A stretch of DNA of 64,000 nucleotides from Sipunculus nudus (taxonomy: Eukaryota > Annelida > Sipuncula > Golfingiida > Sipunculidae): assembly GCA_026874595.1 (NCBI GenBank), contig CM049312.1, positions 55,431,429-55,495,428 of the forward strand. The letters run 5' to 3'. The notes under the pieces were generated by a model, which searched no databases, was not told where the DNA came from, and was given only the letters and a program-made list of their open reading frames with translations. The position numbers were made by a program, and so were the translations under genes. Every line of letters starts with the position of its first letter. Positions within the stretch are counted from its first letter, which is position 1. This document shows positions 12,301 to 24,300 of this stretch, piece after piece.

Positions 12301-15300
12301 TTTTATTTTGACATTTTCGTTCTATGCAATAAAAGCATAAATATGTGAATTTATTGCTCTTTCATTACAATGTTATTTTGTCCTGGAATTATCAGGCTTA
12401 GGTCCTCTCTGATTCATCCTGCTACTTCCGGACATTTCCGACTAATCCCGAAGTCTGTAAGCAAACGGTTTCACCCACACACGTGGTTTATGAAAATTAA
12501 TGTGATTCTCTGAAATAAATTTATTTTGAACCTCAAGGGCATGCTTGTGAACCAAAATCGTGAACAAAATTGATATCGTGGTATCACGTTAATAGGAAAG
12601 TTGACGGTATGATAACCGTAGCTGTCAGATATCGTGATAATACTGTATACTGGTAACCGTCCCAACCCTAGTCTGTCCATCATCTCTCAATTATCATTAA
12701 ATATATATACTAATTATGAAATTTTTCCTTTAAGCACTGTTGAAATAACTTTCATATGCTGTATGTGTATGGATTTAAGCCATTAAAGTCTGAAATTTGA
12801 AAGCAACTTATGTATTCAGATGTGTAATATTGCAGATGAAAACTTTAAAATATTAAAATATATTATCAGCTTTGTTTGTCTAACAGTCTGTCTGTCCTTT
12901 TCAAAATATTATGTAATTGTGAATGAACTATTTAATCCTGTAAGTATTGTTGAATTAAGTGGAAATCCTATATGTATATACACTATGTTAATACAGAGAT
13001 GTTGTAACTCCCATCATTCCAGCCTCTTAGACTTGATCTCCATTATTATTTAAGATTTTTACCTTCAAGGTCAACTTCAGCTGAGCACAGTGACCCATAT
13101 TTATAGCACCATGTCTTGAATGTTTACATCAAGTCATTGGTTAACAGTGTTCCAGGCTGTTACATAACACCTTCACTCCTTGCCTACTGCTTCTGTGAGT
13201 GTCTGGGTCAGGCAGTAATTACCAGAGAGCCTTTCTCCTCTCTCTCTTTCCCTTTCTCTCTTTCTAGCTCTCTTTTTCTCTCTCTCTTTCTCTCTCTCTC
13301 ACCCCTATGCCTCCCTTCCTCCCTCCACCCCATTCTGTTGACAGGTACTATAAACCTAATTTATTAGATATATATGTTGATGCAATTAAGAAATGTGAAT
13401 CAACTGAAATATTCACATATATATGTTATACTCTAAATGTATAGTTACATTTTCGAACCTGGAAAAAAATGATGTTATAAAAAAAGGAATTTATGTAAAA
13501 ATTGTTCATAATTTCCTGGCTCAGAAGAATGGGAATTAAAATTATTTGCTTTGTTTCTCTAGCTTTCTTGCCTGTTTTCAATATTTAATAATTATGAATA
13601 AACTTTTTTTTCCTGTTAGCTCTGATTAATTAAATTTCATATCCTATACATATATGCAAGGGTATTGTAACTCCCACCATCCACTTCCCCCACCCCACTA
13701 AGTCCTTGCTCCTTCGCACTGTCAACAATAGTGCTATTGCTATAGCATAAAATTTAATAATTTGAAGAAAATATATACAGAGAGACAGAGGCGTTGTAAC
13801 TCCCATCGTAACCCCCCCCCCCCCCCATCAAGTCCTTCCGCCTTTGGAGTGGGGAATTTATAGCAACTGTATACATATCATAAAATAGAAAAAAAAGTTT
13901 AATTAAAGTTTAAATTAAAAAAATTGGATCTCATTAGACAAATGTGTAAAATGTTGAACTGTCAACAGCCTGTCAAAAAGGTATCCAATGAAAACGCAAG
14001 GTCAGATCTTAAAATATTATTTGCAAAAATTTCTTCAATCATATCAACCAACCATATCCTAGATTACCTCTTTCTCTCAGACTTTATTTACATTTCATAA
14101 TATTTTAGATTTTAACCTTCCAGGTGTTTAAGTACTGTTGAATGCTCCGTCCCTCTCTCTCTATCTCCTTTTCTCTCTACATCCAACCCTCCTTGCTGCC
14201 CACACTGTTTCCTTCTCCGAACCCCATCCCAATGTCAGCCTCAGTAAACGAGAACAAGTTGAATCAGATATATTCATATTTTTATATATTGTATAACTGT
14301 TTGTTACCTATGTACGTGCCAGAAATTATGTCAATATTGTGTAATATGTAGACGTGGTGGGCATCAATATAATGTACCTTGTCAAGACCTAAGAGATATC
14401 ATGTCATACAGTCACAATTCATAAATCCACTCTTCAGCATAGTTAATAATAACATTATATATGTCAAATTGAAATCTTGCGGACTTCCATACACTATAGA
14501 TCCTTCAACAAATAGCCTTATCATCATTCTACCACTGCTTAGTGTACTGTCATTGCATTCATATTTGCTCAAATATATTGCTATTTTCAACAGCTCCCAA
14601 ATAAATAAAAAATAAACCACTATATTTACTCCATATTAATCCATCAGTCAGGTAATTTCATACATGATTTACTCACATATGACATTATATTCCTTTATAA
14701 TAGCCTAATAGGTCCATGATATTCATAAGGTTTGTCGACTAAATATAGTATCACATTGGTGATACATTTATAGTTCAATCATGATCAGCTGAGCGCCGTG
14801 ACCCATAGATCCCTTGTTCATTGATGAGCTGAAAATGCTGATGTCCCATTTTAGTAATTTGCATATTTGTCAAAAACAATTGCAGATTTTGGTCCCGAAC
14901 TTGCCATTGCACTTCAACATTGTAAATGAAACATGTCTATAAAAGTTGCAATTTCTGGGTCAGATGGTTTATCCAAGTGCTGAGTCACCTACCTCATATG
15001 GTTCCAGACAAGAGAATTAAAAAAATTAACCATAGCAATGTTGGGAAACAGATTAGGTACTGAAATTTTTCTCCATAGAAAAGAAGAAAATTGATATTGA
15101 AAATCTGAAAAAAATTGCACTGTGACCTTAAAAAATAGGTCGAGCTCTCTGAAATTGGGTCAAATTACTCAAACCAAGAATGAAATCGATAATAAATGTG
15201 ACAGAATAATCTAAAAAAGAAGAAGAATTCCAAAAACAAATAAAAATTGACAGAGTATAATATAATATAAAAAAGAAGAAGAATAATACAAAAAAAAAAA

Positions 15301-18300
15301 AACAAATATCTACACCTATGGATAGGTGGAGATAAATATATTGAATGTCAACTTAAAACTGGTATATGTCTTTGACTACATTCCTGTATCAAATGTTTTT
15401 TATTTGTAATGCATTGTCTTTTTTATTATAATTTTAATTATTCCATTACCTCCTCTCTAGGAGAAGGTCCTGAAGCCAAAACCACAAAACCAGAAGCAGA
15501 TGAACCAGCACTTTCACCAGTAGAGAGGTCAATACTTATTTTGATTTGTAAAGATATTGATAAATAACATTACATTAATTTGAAATGTGCATCAGGTACT
15601 TTTAGATGCATTGTAATTGTATCATAATTATACAAACTAATATAAACATGATGTAACTAATTTAACCACATTGCATCATCTACAATATGCTCAAGAATGT
15701 CAAAACATAATGCACAAACTCATTTTCAAAAGGATCAAATTAATCTTCAAGTTGCATTTAATTTTTGCATATTTGTGGATATTTTCAAAAGATATAAGGG
15801 AATCTGCTATTTTATCATCACCTTGTACCTGACCAATACACGCGTAGTAAATTTAGATACTAGGAATGTGTATGCAAATGCTTAATGGCCATGTGTTTTG
15901 GATCTCTGTGTGTACTGTCATAGTTTTTGTTTTCAATTTCATTGAGTAAGGCACACAAAAACATAGATTTTAAAACATTACATATTGTTTGTTTTTTTTC
16001 AGACTTAACCAAGCAGTCACACCACTATGGAAAGAAACTTATGAAAGTCAGCTGGAGGTAGAGATAGCAGTTTTTTTTTGTTCATTCCTGTTTAATTTAT
16101 TGCTCACCTGGTGAGTACCAAAATGCAGAATCATTATGCAAGTACACTTTCATCCTTATTCACATTCAGCAGCATAAAATTGTAGCAAAATTGTAGCAAA
16201 ATTGTAGCATAAAATTTAATTGCAATTCTAATAATTAATGGTTTCAGAAATTGTTTATTTATGACATTAACATATGATGTTTTGGTATGGCAGACTAAGT
16301 TTAAAGACACCAGGGAATACATGAAGAGACTTGGTTATGCCATTGGGGGCCAAAATGAAGAAAGCAGAGGATGGCTGGCTGAACAGAGGTAAGAAAAATA
16401 CTGTGGTTGCCTTTTTATTTGCGAGGGTTTTAATTTCGCGATATTCACGAATGTGAAACAATCGCAGGTATGAAACCCTCGGGAATAAGATGCCTCATCA
16501 ACTAAGATGACCTCTGAAAACAACTTTATCAGCAACCTTACCATTGCCTGGTTTCAAAACTGGCCCGTGCATTAGCCGTACTCACAAGCTGTGATACAAG
16601 TCATAATTTAATGACTATACCAGTAATAAGTAAGGTTTGATAGGATTTTTTTATTGAGAAAAAATAAATATCGCCCTAAAAGTCGCATGGATAAAAAGAC
16701 TCTTTGTTGGAGAGGAGTTAAAGCTAAAAATATGGAGTGATCTGGCCGTAACGAATTTAAGAGAGAATATATAATATATCCTTGAAGGGAATATTGATGA
16801 AAAGGATATTTTATCTTTATCTGTTAAGTGCAGTCCGTTTTGGGTAGAGATACTATGATGTTGGGCGAGATATAAGTACAAAAATGTAAATAATATTGAA
16901 GACATACTTGAGGAACCATTTTGGTTTAATTCAAATATTAAAATTGATGAAAGAGTGGTTTGTAAAAAAAGTTTGATACAGAGAGCAGTAACAAAGCTGA
17001 AACATCTCTTGTGTGAGAGCGGGCATAATTTAAGATGGTTGAAATATAATGAATTAAATGTAAAATACGGTTGTAAAATTAATTTTCTAGATTATCAAAG
17101 CTTAAAGAATGCCTTACCATTATCATGGAAGAAATGTATTACAGATAATATTGATTATGGTGAGGTAGAATCAGAGACAAGAAACAAACTAGATTTTTGT
17201 AACCTGATTAAAAATAAAGATATGACCAAAACTGGTTATAGAAAGGTTTTACAGGATTTCAGTAAAAAACCTGAGGAAAAGGTCAAAAGATAGATGTTAG
17301 AGTTAAATGTCACAGAAGATGAGGTTTATAAAGGCTTTAAAAATTTATACAGAACAACAATTGATAGTAAACTGAGATATTTCCAGTACAGGATAATGCA
17401 TAACTGCTTAGTTTTGAATTCCTTTCTCTTTAAGATCAATTTGGTGAATGATGCCTCTTGTACATTTTGTAAAAAGGAAGAAGAGACTATGAAACATATA
17501 CTTTGGTTTTGCCCCAAAGTGAGCACAATATGGAACAAAATTAAAAATAATTTGTTGGAGGAAAACCAGCCACAAGTAAATGAATTAAGATTAAAGGAGG
17601 TTATTTTGAATGATTACGGTTCACGAAGGGCAAACACTATTATTCTAACTAGTAAAAGATATATATATGTATGTAAGTGTAAAGGTCAGATGCCAGATTT
17701 TACAGAACTGTGTAGGTATTTAGAACAGGTATATCATGTTGAAAGAAATATTGCAGGTAAAAACAAAAAAATATATTTACATTTAGAAAAATGGGGAAAT
17801 TTCTTAATCGATTTACAATCATTAAAGTAACCAGTGCAAGCAGGTAACAACAGCGAAACTGTTTGTTTGGTTAGTCCCTGTAAGTCTTTTGTGTTAGGCA
17901 TGTATTGTGTAGGAAGCATTTACTGTAATGTAACTTCATTACCTGTTTTGTGCTTTTGTATGTTTTTGTGTATGTGGAATGTTTTTTTGTGAATAAATTC
18001 TTGTTAAAAAAAAAATAAATAGAGCCTATTCTGAAGAAAAAACTGATTGTCATAAAAAAAACGTGCTCTTGCTTTGACGGATCCTGTATTATTGACCTTG
18101 AGATGGTATTGTCCATTATGTACTTGAGTTTATATTAAGCAAGACTTTATTCAACGCTCTTTTGTTGTATACTTTTGGTTTTAGGTATCAGCAGAACAGG
18201 GTCACTTTTTACATTTTTTTGTTGTTACATTCTAATTCAGCAAGGGAGTAGCTTCATTGGCATAAACAACTTTAAAGGCTGAATATCACAATATCTTCTA

Positions 18301-21300
18301 AAAAAAAGATATATGTATTTACTTTTCTATACGCGTGTATATTTTATTATATTTCAGAACCAAGTACGAAGGTCTTCCTTGTGAATTGCTGCCCATTAAA
18401 TCATCAGTAAGTTGCATTTCCATCTTGTCATTAGTATAATTGTTCACCATCTAGAAAGCATGCTTTTTTAAGAACACATTCTCTGTGCTTTTGCAACATG
18501 CTTCACCTGGACTACAGCTGTAGTCAGACTACAGCTGACTATCACTGCACTGAGGCCAGGGACAGAGTCAGGATGTGGCTTTAAAAGGAGTTTTTGAGTA
18601 TTTGGACCTTAGTTGGAGCTTAGTTGCAGAGTGTTATTATAAAAAGACCTGAGGCCATGAAAAAATGGATCTATGGTACTTTCATAAAAATTCCTGTGTT
18701 CTACATGCCTTCTCCATTTTGATAAATTTATTTCTTTTTATCTCTTTCAGCCTGTGTTAACAGGATACAGAAACAAGTGTGAGTTCACCATTGGAAAAGC
18801 TCTAGATGGAAAAGGTAGGTCTTGTAAGAATATGAGCTCTCCTATATTTATATACAGTAAAACCTTGTTAGGATCAAGGTCACCTTGTGTCACAAAGAGA
18901 CCTACTAAAAACTTAGACATAACTGAGGTTCAAAACGAGGAGGTTTATTTGGTAAAAATATAACTAGAGTTTATCAGAGTTTTGAGTCTGAACTTTCTCA
19001 CAAACAGGGAATTCTTTACCCTAATTTTTGTAACCGATTTATAAACAGTGAATCTCACAATTACGACCACCTTGGGGACTGAACAAAGTGGTCGTAATAT
19101 TTTGGTCATATTTGTGAAATTCTAAATTACCTGGATCCTGTTTCCAGGTTTCAATCATTTATGAATGTGTTTACCATGGCCCTTGGCCATGATTTTCAGA
19201 TTATTTCTGGTGTAAAATTAATGTTGGAACCAGAAAATATAGCTATAATTCTGAATTCAGGGGTGGTCACAATCCTGGGTAATTTATTATATGAAATCAT
19301 ACGAATCATATAAAATATTTGGGACCAAGAAAAGTGTTAGTTGTGAGTTGGTCACAATTGTGGGGTGGTTGCAAGGCAGGGTTCCACTGTATTTCTGATC
19401 TTTGAAAAAAAAACATTTCTTTCCATTTTGTGACCTAGAATAATAAAATTAGTCAGCTGACTTTCTTCAGTTTTTATTAAAGTTACATTCTGATTTCAGT
19501 TGAGTTCTAAATAACATTTACCAGTACTAGATCCAGGGAAATAATCTTCAGCAGATGAAGATTACAGCCTGATTAACAGATCAGGGGTGATAAATTCTGA
19601 ATAATACCAGTATTCCTCTATGGGTAGCAGGCAGATAATAACTTGTAGAGGAAGGGTATATTGCCACATATTGTTTGGCCAGAATCTTAAGGTAGCATAC
19701 TCCCCAGACCCGTAAGGTAGTGACGTCTGTTGGTCAATACGGAACCAATTTATATACGTCTTTGTGGTAATTGGCCAAAGTGAAGGTTAGCAATGTCGAG
19801 TGATGTGATGTTGTGGGACTGACCTGCGATGTGATCATGCCACTGGGTATTAAATTATGCATGTGCAAGTGGGATGGCCAAATTGATGTGCATTCTGTAA
19901 GTTTGGGCATATGACTTGCGCTGATGGCAAAACTTGCCCACTCTTTTGGCCCATTTAGTGGGATGAACAGACAGACAGTTTTAGTAGTATATAGCGTCAT
20001 ATCAACCCTCTGGCATTACGACCAGATTACTGGAGCCAGAGTGTCCTGACATCTAAGTGTGAGGAACGCATTGTAAGGCCTTATGAAGATGCAAATAATT
20101 TCGTCATTTCTGACAACACTTCATGGCCTACAGGTACACTGTCAATCAACATAAACCAGACCAATTGTTAGCATTTTTTGTGTGCTTTCTAATAATACCA
20201 AATATGAGCGAGAAATATTATGTTTTAACCCAGCACATTGGTAAAACCCTTGGTGTGTTTGTTCAATTTATGACCGTATGACCACAAGCATGGCTCGCAC
20301 GGGTTACAGGACGCAGGCAGCTTGCAGGCGATACAGGAAATGACCCGTGTCCATGGAAACGGTGTTTCAGTTTGGATTGTGAACTCACATGTATACTATT
20401 GTGTAAATTCATTATTTTTAGCATAATATTGAGATTATGGGTTGTTTACCACAATATAAATGCAACCTGATGCAAGACCACTGCGATACATTCCTAGATA
20501 TAACTTGTATCACGACTCGAGTAGGTTACCAGCCTAATTATCCAATTGACCTATCCATGAACTCCATGCGACCTCAATCGCATATTTTTTCAATGAATAA
20601 ACATAAGCATGGGACTAAGGAGCAACCAATCAGGTGACCTTAAACATTGTAAAGCGTCAATCATCTGACAAAAATAAAATTTTGCATAATTTGACAGAGC
20701 TCTGTCAAACAGAACACGTGTAGTCTGTAAATACTACCAGTACCCATGTCGTCATGTTTTCCGGTATATTTTATCATACGAAGGAGACAGTATAAAAAGT
20801 TTCTAGGCTATAGGTTGCGGGAGCCATTCCTCTGACTACCGAGTGAACAATAATGTCTTACCTGGCACATAATTCGTATGGGACATATAATCCAATATAA
20901 TTGCAACACAGTTCATATATGACTGCAATATAGTAAACAATGGTCAGGTGATACCAGTTGATGACGTCAGTCAATACGACGTCCTGCACCACCTCCTTGG
21001 TGATGTCATTATTATGTTATAATCAGCTCTCGCTACCATTGGCATTGAAGTCCATATGTGTAGGAGCGTTTTGGGGGCTCATTATAATACAGTAGAAAGC
21101 CGTTTTTCGAAAGCGTCGGGGGACAAGCTTTTTGTTCGTATAAACGAACATTCAGAAATGCGGACAAGGGTCTAGTGGCAAGTGAGTATGACAGTAAATG
21201 ATTAACTTTATGCCATTTTACCCGAGGAACATGGTGTTTCTTTTCGATATTCTTAATTGACGACCTGGACGTATACAGGATATTGGATACTGAGCATAAC

Positions 21301-24300
21301 TGATAAAGATTAGTCTAATCTGCTTTAAGGATACCATTTTTTTATCAAATTAACTGGAGGGAAAGGTCAAATGACATCACCAATGATCATGGCATTCCTA
21401 TCGAACGACGTAATTGAAGACCGGGACATATGAAAGCCGCTCGAGCACAAGCGTGAAATGAATTATACCTCACCAATGCTGATGCGAGTAAACTGCTCAG
21501 TTATTTGGCATGACATCCTGTCCCAAGCCTATGACCTATGCTTGCTTGAGTACAAACGAGATGAGGTTGATAACACATAAGTGCTCTTGGATAAACTGCT
21601 CAGTCGCTTGCTAGGGGTACAGGGGGCCAAGCTTTGCTGGGCTGGCTGTAGTTTTCTCACCTAATTAATTAGGGTCACCACTAGGCTTAACACATGACTT
21701 AAGGCCTTGTGAATTGTAATGACAATACTCATTTTAGGATTTTACATACTTGAAATATATTTTGGAAATACGATACGAATAAATTTTTGGTTCCCCATTT
21801 TAATTTTACAGAAAAACGAATTTTCGGAAATTCGGCATTCGTAAATACGGGGCTCTACTGTAATAAGTTAAAAGGGTGGAGCATTTTGGCTGTGGTGGAT
21901 AGGTTAATTGTCTACTGAGTCGGGTTGTCACGGCTAAGTAGTATATAGGTAGAAAGTGTAAACTTTTTATTTACTAAATGATAAATTGTAAGTGAATAAT
22001 GGATTTTCCTTGTTTTACATTTCCAGATAAGACAGTTGGATTCCGTCTAGGTAGTTATCGTAGCGGGAGTGTGCATGTTGCTGATGTACAGGAGTGTGTT
22101 CATATCAACGACCAAATGAAACTAGTCACCAAGGTAACATACTGTCACCAAGGTTACATACTGTGGCTGGCTTTTTGTTCACGAGAGTTAAAAATTTGTA
22201 ACATTTGTGAATGTGAAATTATCACAAAATAAGATGCCACATCTGCTCAGGTTAACAGTAATTTATTTTGTTGCCTCAGTGGCATCTCACATATATTGTG
22301 CCGGTAGCATCAATATTTGCATACATTTTTTGTTATCTATCTTTCAAAGATTCTTGCTTAAAATAATATCAGTTCTTTTATATATCTCCCATTCTTGCTG
22401 AAAGAAATTCCACATATACAATGCTTCCTTAGCTCCTCATGTAAATGTTTAGATTTTGCCAGCATATAAGGTAGTTGATACAATAATGGTTATGCACATT
22501 GTGTGAGTAACTCTATGGTAAATTGTGAAATTGAAACCCTCACAAAACACTGAAGAAATGAAATTGCAAATAAATAACCTGGTAAAGCCAATTACAGTAT
22601 AGATATTCTCACTATATATGTATAGCTTAATTCAATACTTTTCATCTTATCTGAAGTCTTCCTGGTATGTTACATGTGCAGTAGGACCATGCTTGAAACA
22701 GTATTGATTATTATGTATCCATTGGTTAGTATTTCTTAATAAAAAGTATGCTTCATGCTCTGCAGTTAGTGATTAAGCCTTATCATGCTTCATATGAACA
22801 AGGTTTTAACATCTGAAGGGTTAAGGAGGATAATGCTGCTTTACATATTTATTTCTACAATGTAAGAATTTTCAGTTATTCCAGTATTACAAAATACTGA
22901 TATGTGGTGCAAAATCACTAAATATGGCCCTTTGATTAATACTCATATCCTATTTCTTCCTTTGGGTATGTTTGCATTGGAGAAACTGAGCTGATCATTG
23001 ATTAATTTGTAACATGTAGCCTGTTTCTCCAGTGTATACAGGAGTTCCTGCAGACATCACCGTTACCTTCATTTGACAACGAGCACAAGACAGGAAACTG
23101 GAGACAGGCAACAGTCAGGACAACTCAGTGTGGTGATGTCATGGTTACCATGGAAATACATCCCCAATCACTTACTCAGGTTAGTGTTAAGGCCAGTTGT
23201 AAATTTGTTTATCCAAATAAATCATTTTTATCTCACTCAAAATGTCCAAATAAATTATTTCACCTGATTCTCAGAAAAATCCAACATTTAATGAGGTCAA
23301 GAGGTTACGAGACCTCTCTGTGGTGTCACTGCAATAACTTACCAGGAATTTGTTGGGTTTTGATGAAACTAACCATAGAAATTAACCAATATTGTACATT
23401 GATGAAACTAACCACAGAAATTAACCAATATTGTTTATTGCCTGAGTTTGGTTGTCTGCAAAATCCACACTTATTGTATATTAAGTAAGCTCACCAGACT
23501 TTTAGTGTAGCCATGATGCCTCCCCAGAAATGTGATGGATTCTCATGAAACTTAATATCAATATTAACCAATAAACATCAGTTTTAAACATGTTTAAACA
23601 TGTTGGATCTATATTGTAAATACTTTGGAACCTGTCTGAGAGAATACCTGTCTATTAAGATCACTTGTCTATTATGACCACCTGTCTAATAAGACCACCC
23701 TGAGTGGACCAAAAGCCATTTAATTTTGTTATAACTGACCTCTGTAATAAAATGACCTGAGAATTAAGACCACTTTTGGCCAGTCCCATTTGTATTTGTT
23801 TCAGTATTACTGCTGCAAATTGTTAATCTAATATAATCATATTTAAAGGTGAACTACAGTAATACAAGGGTAATATCTATTTAATACCTTGAATATCATA
23901 AACACTTTGAGGTGTTAATGATGGGTATGTTTGTATCATTTACAAAGGAGGAAGTAGAAGAAGAGAAACAGAAGATGTGTGAATTCTTTACCAAGGATGA
24001 GGATGGAAAGAAAGCTGGCATCACTTCTTTATACTGCACCGTTAATTCTGACAGGTAACAGCACTATAGCATTATTTCTTAAATTATGGTTCTGGCTATT
24101 CAGCTGCTATGTACTGTATAATATATGTATTTATCATTTACATACTGTGTTATTATGATCATCATTATGATCATAAATGAGACAAAAATAGTCTTTTTGA
24201 TCTCTTGTGAAATTTCTCTCCAAATATTGTTTTGCAAGCCATAAAAACACCCGATTTGTATTGATAACTTATATCTAATGACATTATCTCTGAGACTTAT

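Larger units (their letters stand above)
10044..14818 (+). mobile_element. GCTCAG-family element(s), composite copy B
   Basis: Left end at 10044 (TTTTAGCTCAGCTGACTATA), right end ATCAGCTGAGCGCCGTGACC at 14785-14804 running to CCCTTGTT at 14818. A second right-end motif, CAGCTGAGCACAGTGACCC, sits at 13078-13096, so at least two copies are stacked. Its 14179-14818 part is about 85% alike to 7808-8449 of copy A. A poly-C run at 11586-11610 and the hAT element at 11843 are inside. Confidence 0.7.
5135..15460. other. TRMT2A intron 5 (10.3 kb), largely mobile-element sequence
   Basis: Most of this intron is two composite GCTCAG-family copies (5445-8449 and 10044-14818), with a nested hAT element and a G-rich segment between. 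The 8450-9480 and 14820-15460 stretches show no gene. A C-run lies at 6839-6852 and a (CT)n tract at 13234-13330. Confidence 0.7.
18815..22026. other. TRMT2A intron 10 (3.2 kb)
   Basis: Contains a transposon end near 18857 (CAGTAAAACCTTGTTAGGAT), the elements at 19046-19389 and 21090-21860, and a 19690-21060 stretch that is less AT-rich and has no recognised gene. An 88-codon - strand ORF at 19734-20000 there has no known motif. Confidence 0.6.

Noticed and set aside
12033-12311. 92-codon ORF inside the hAT element
   Set aside because: No transposase or BED-finger motif and no conserved pattern; hAT transposases are about 600 residues or more.
19734-20000. 88-codon - strand ORF in TRMT2A intron 10
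   Set aside because: No motif, no splice context and no family resemblance; kept only as part of the compositionally odd block.
23362-23440. Direct repeats considered as a CRISPR-like array
   Set aside because: Only two contiguous 39-bp units with no spacers, in an animal intron. The same applies to the 26621 minisatellite.
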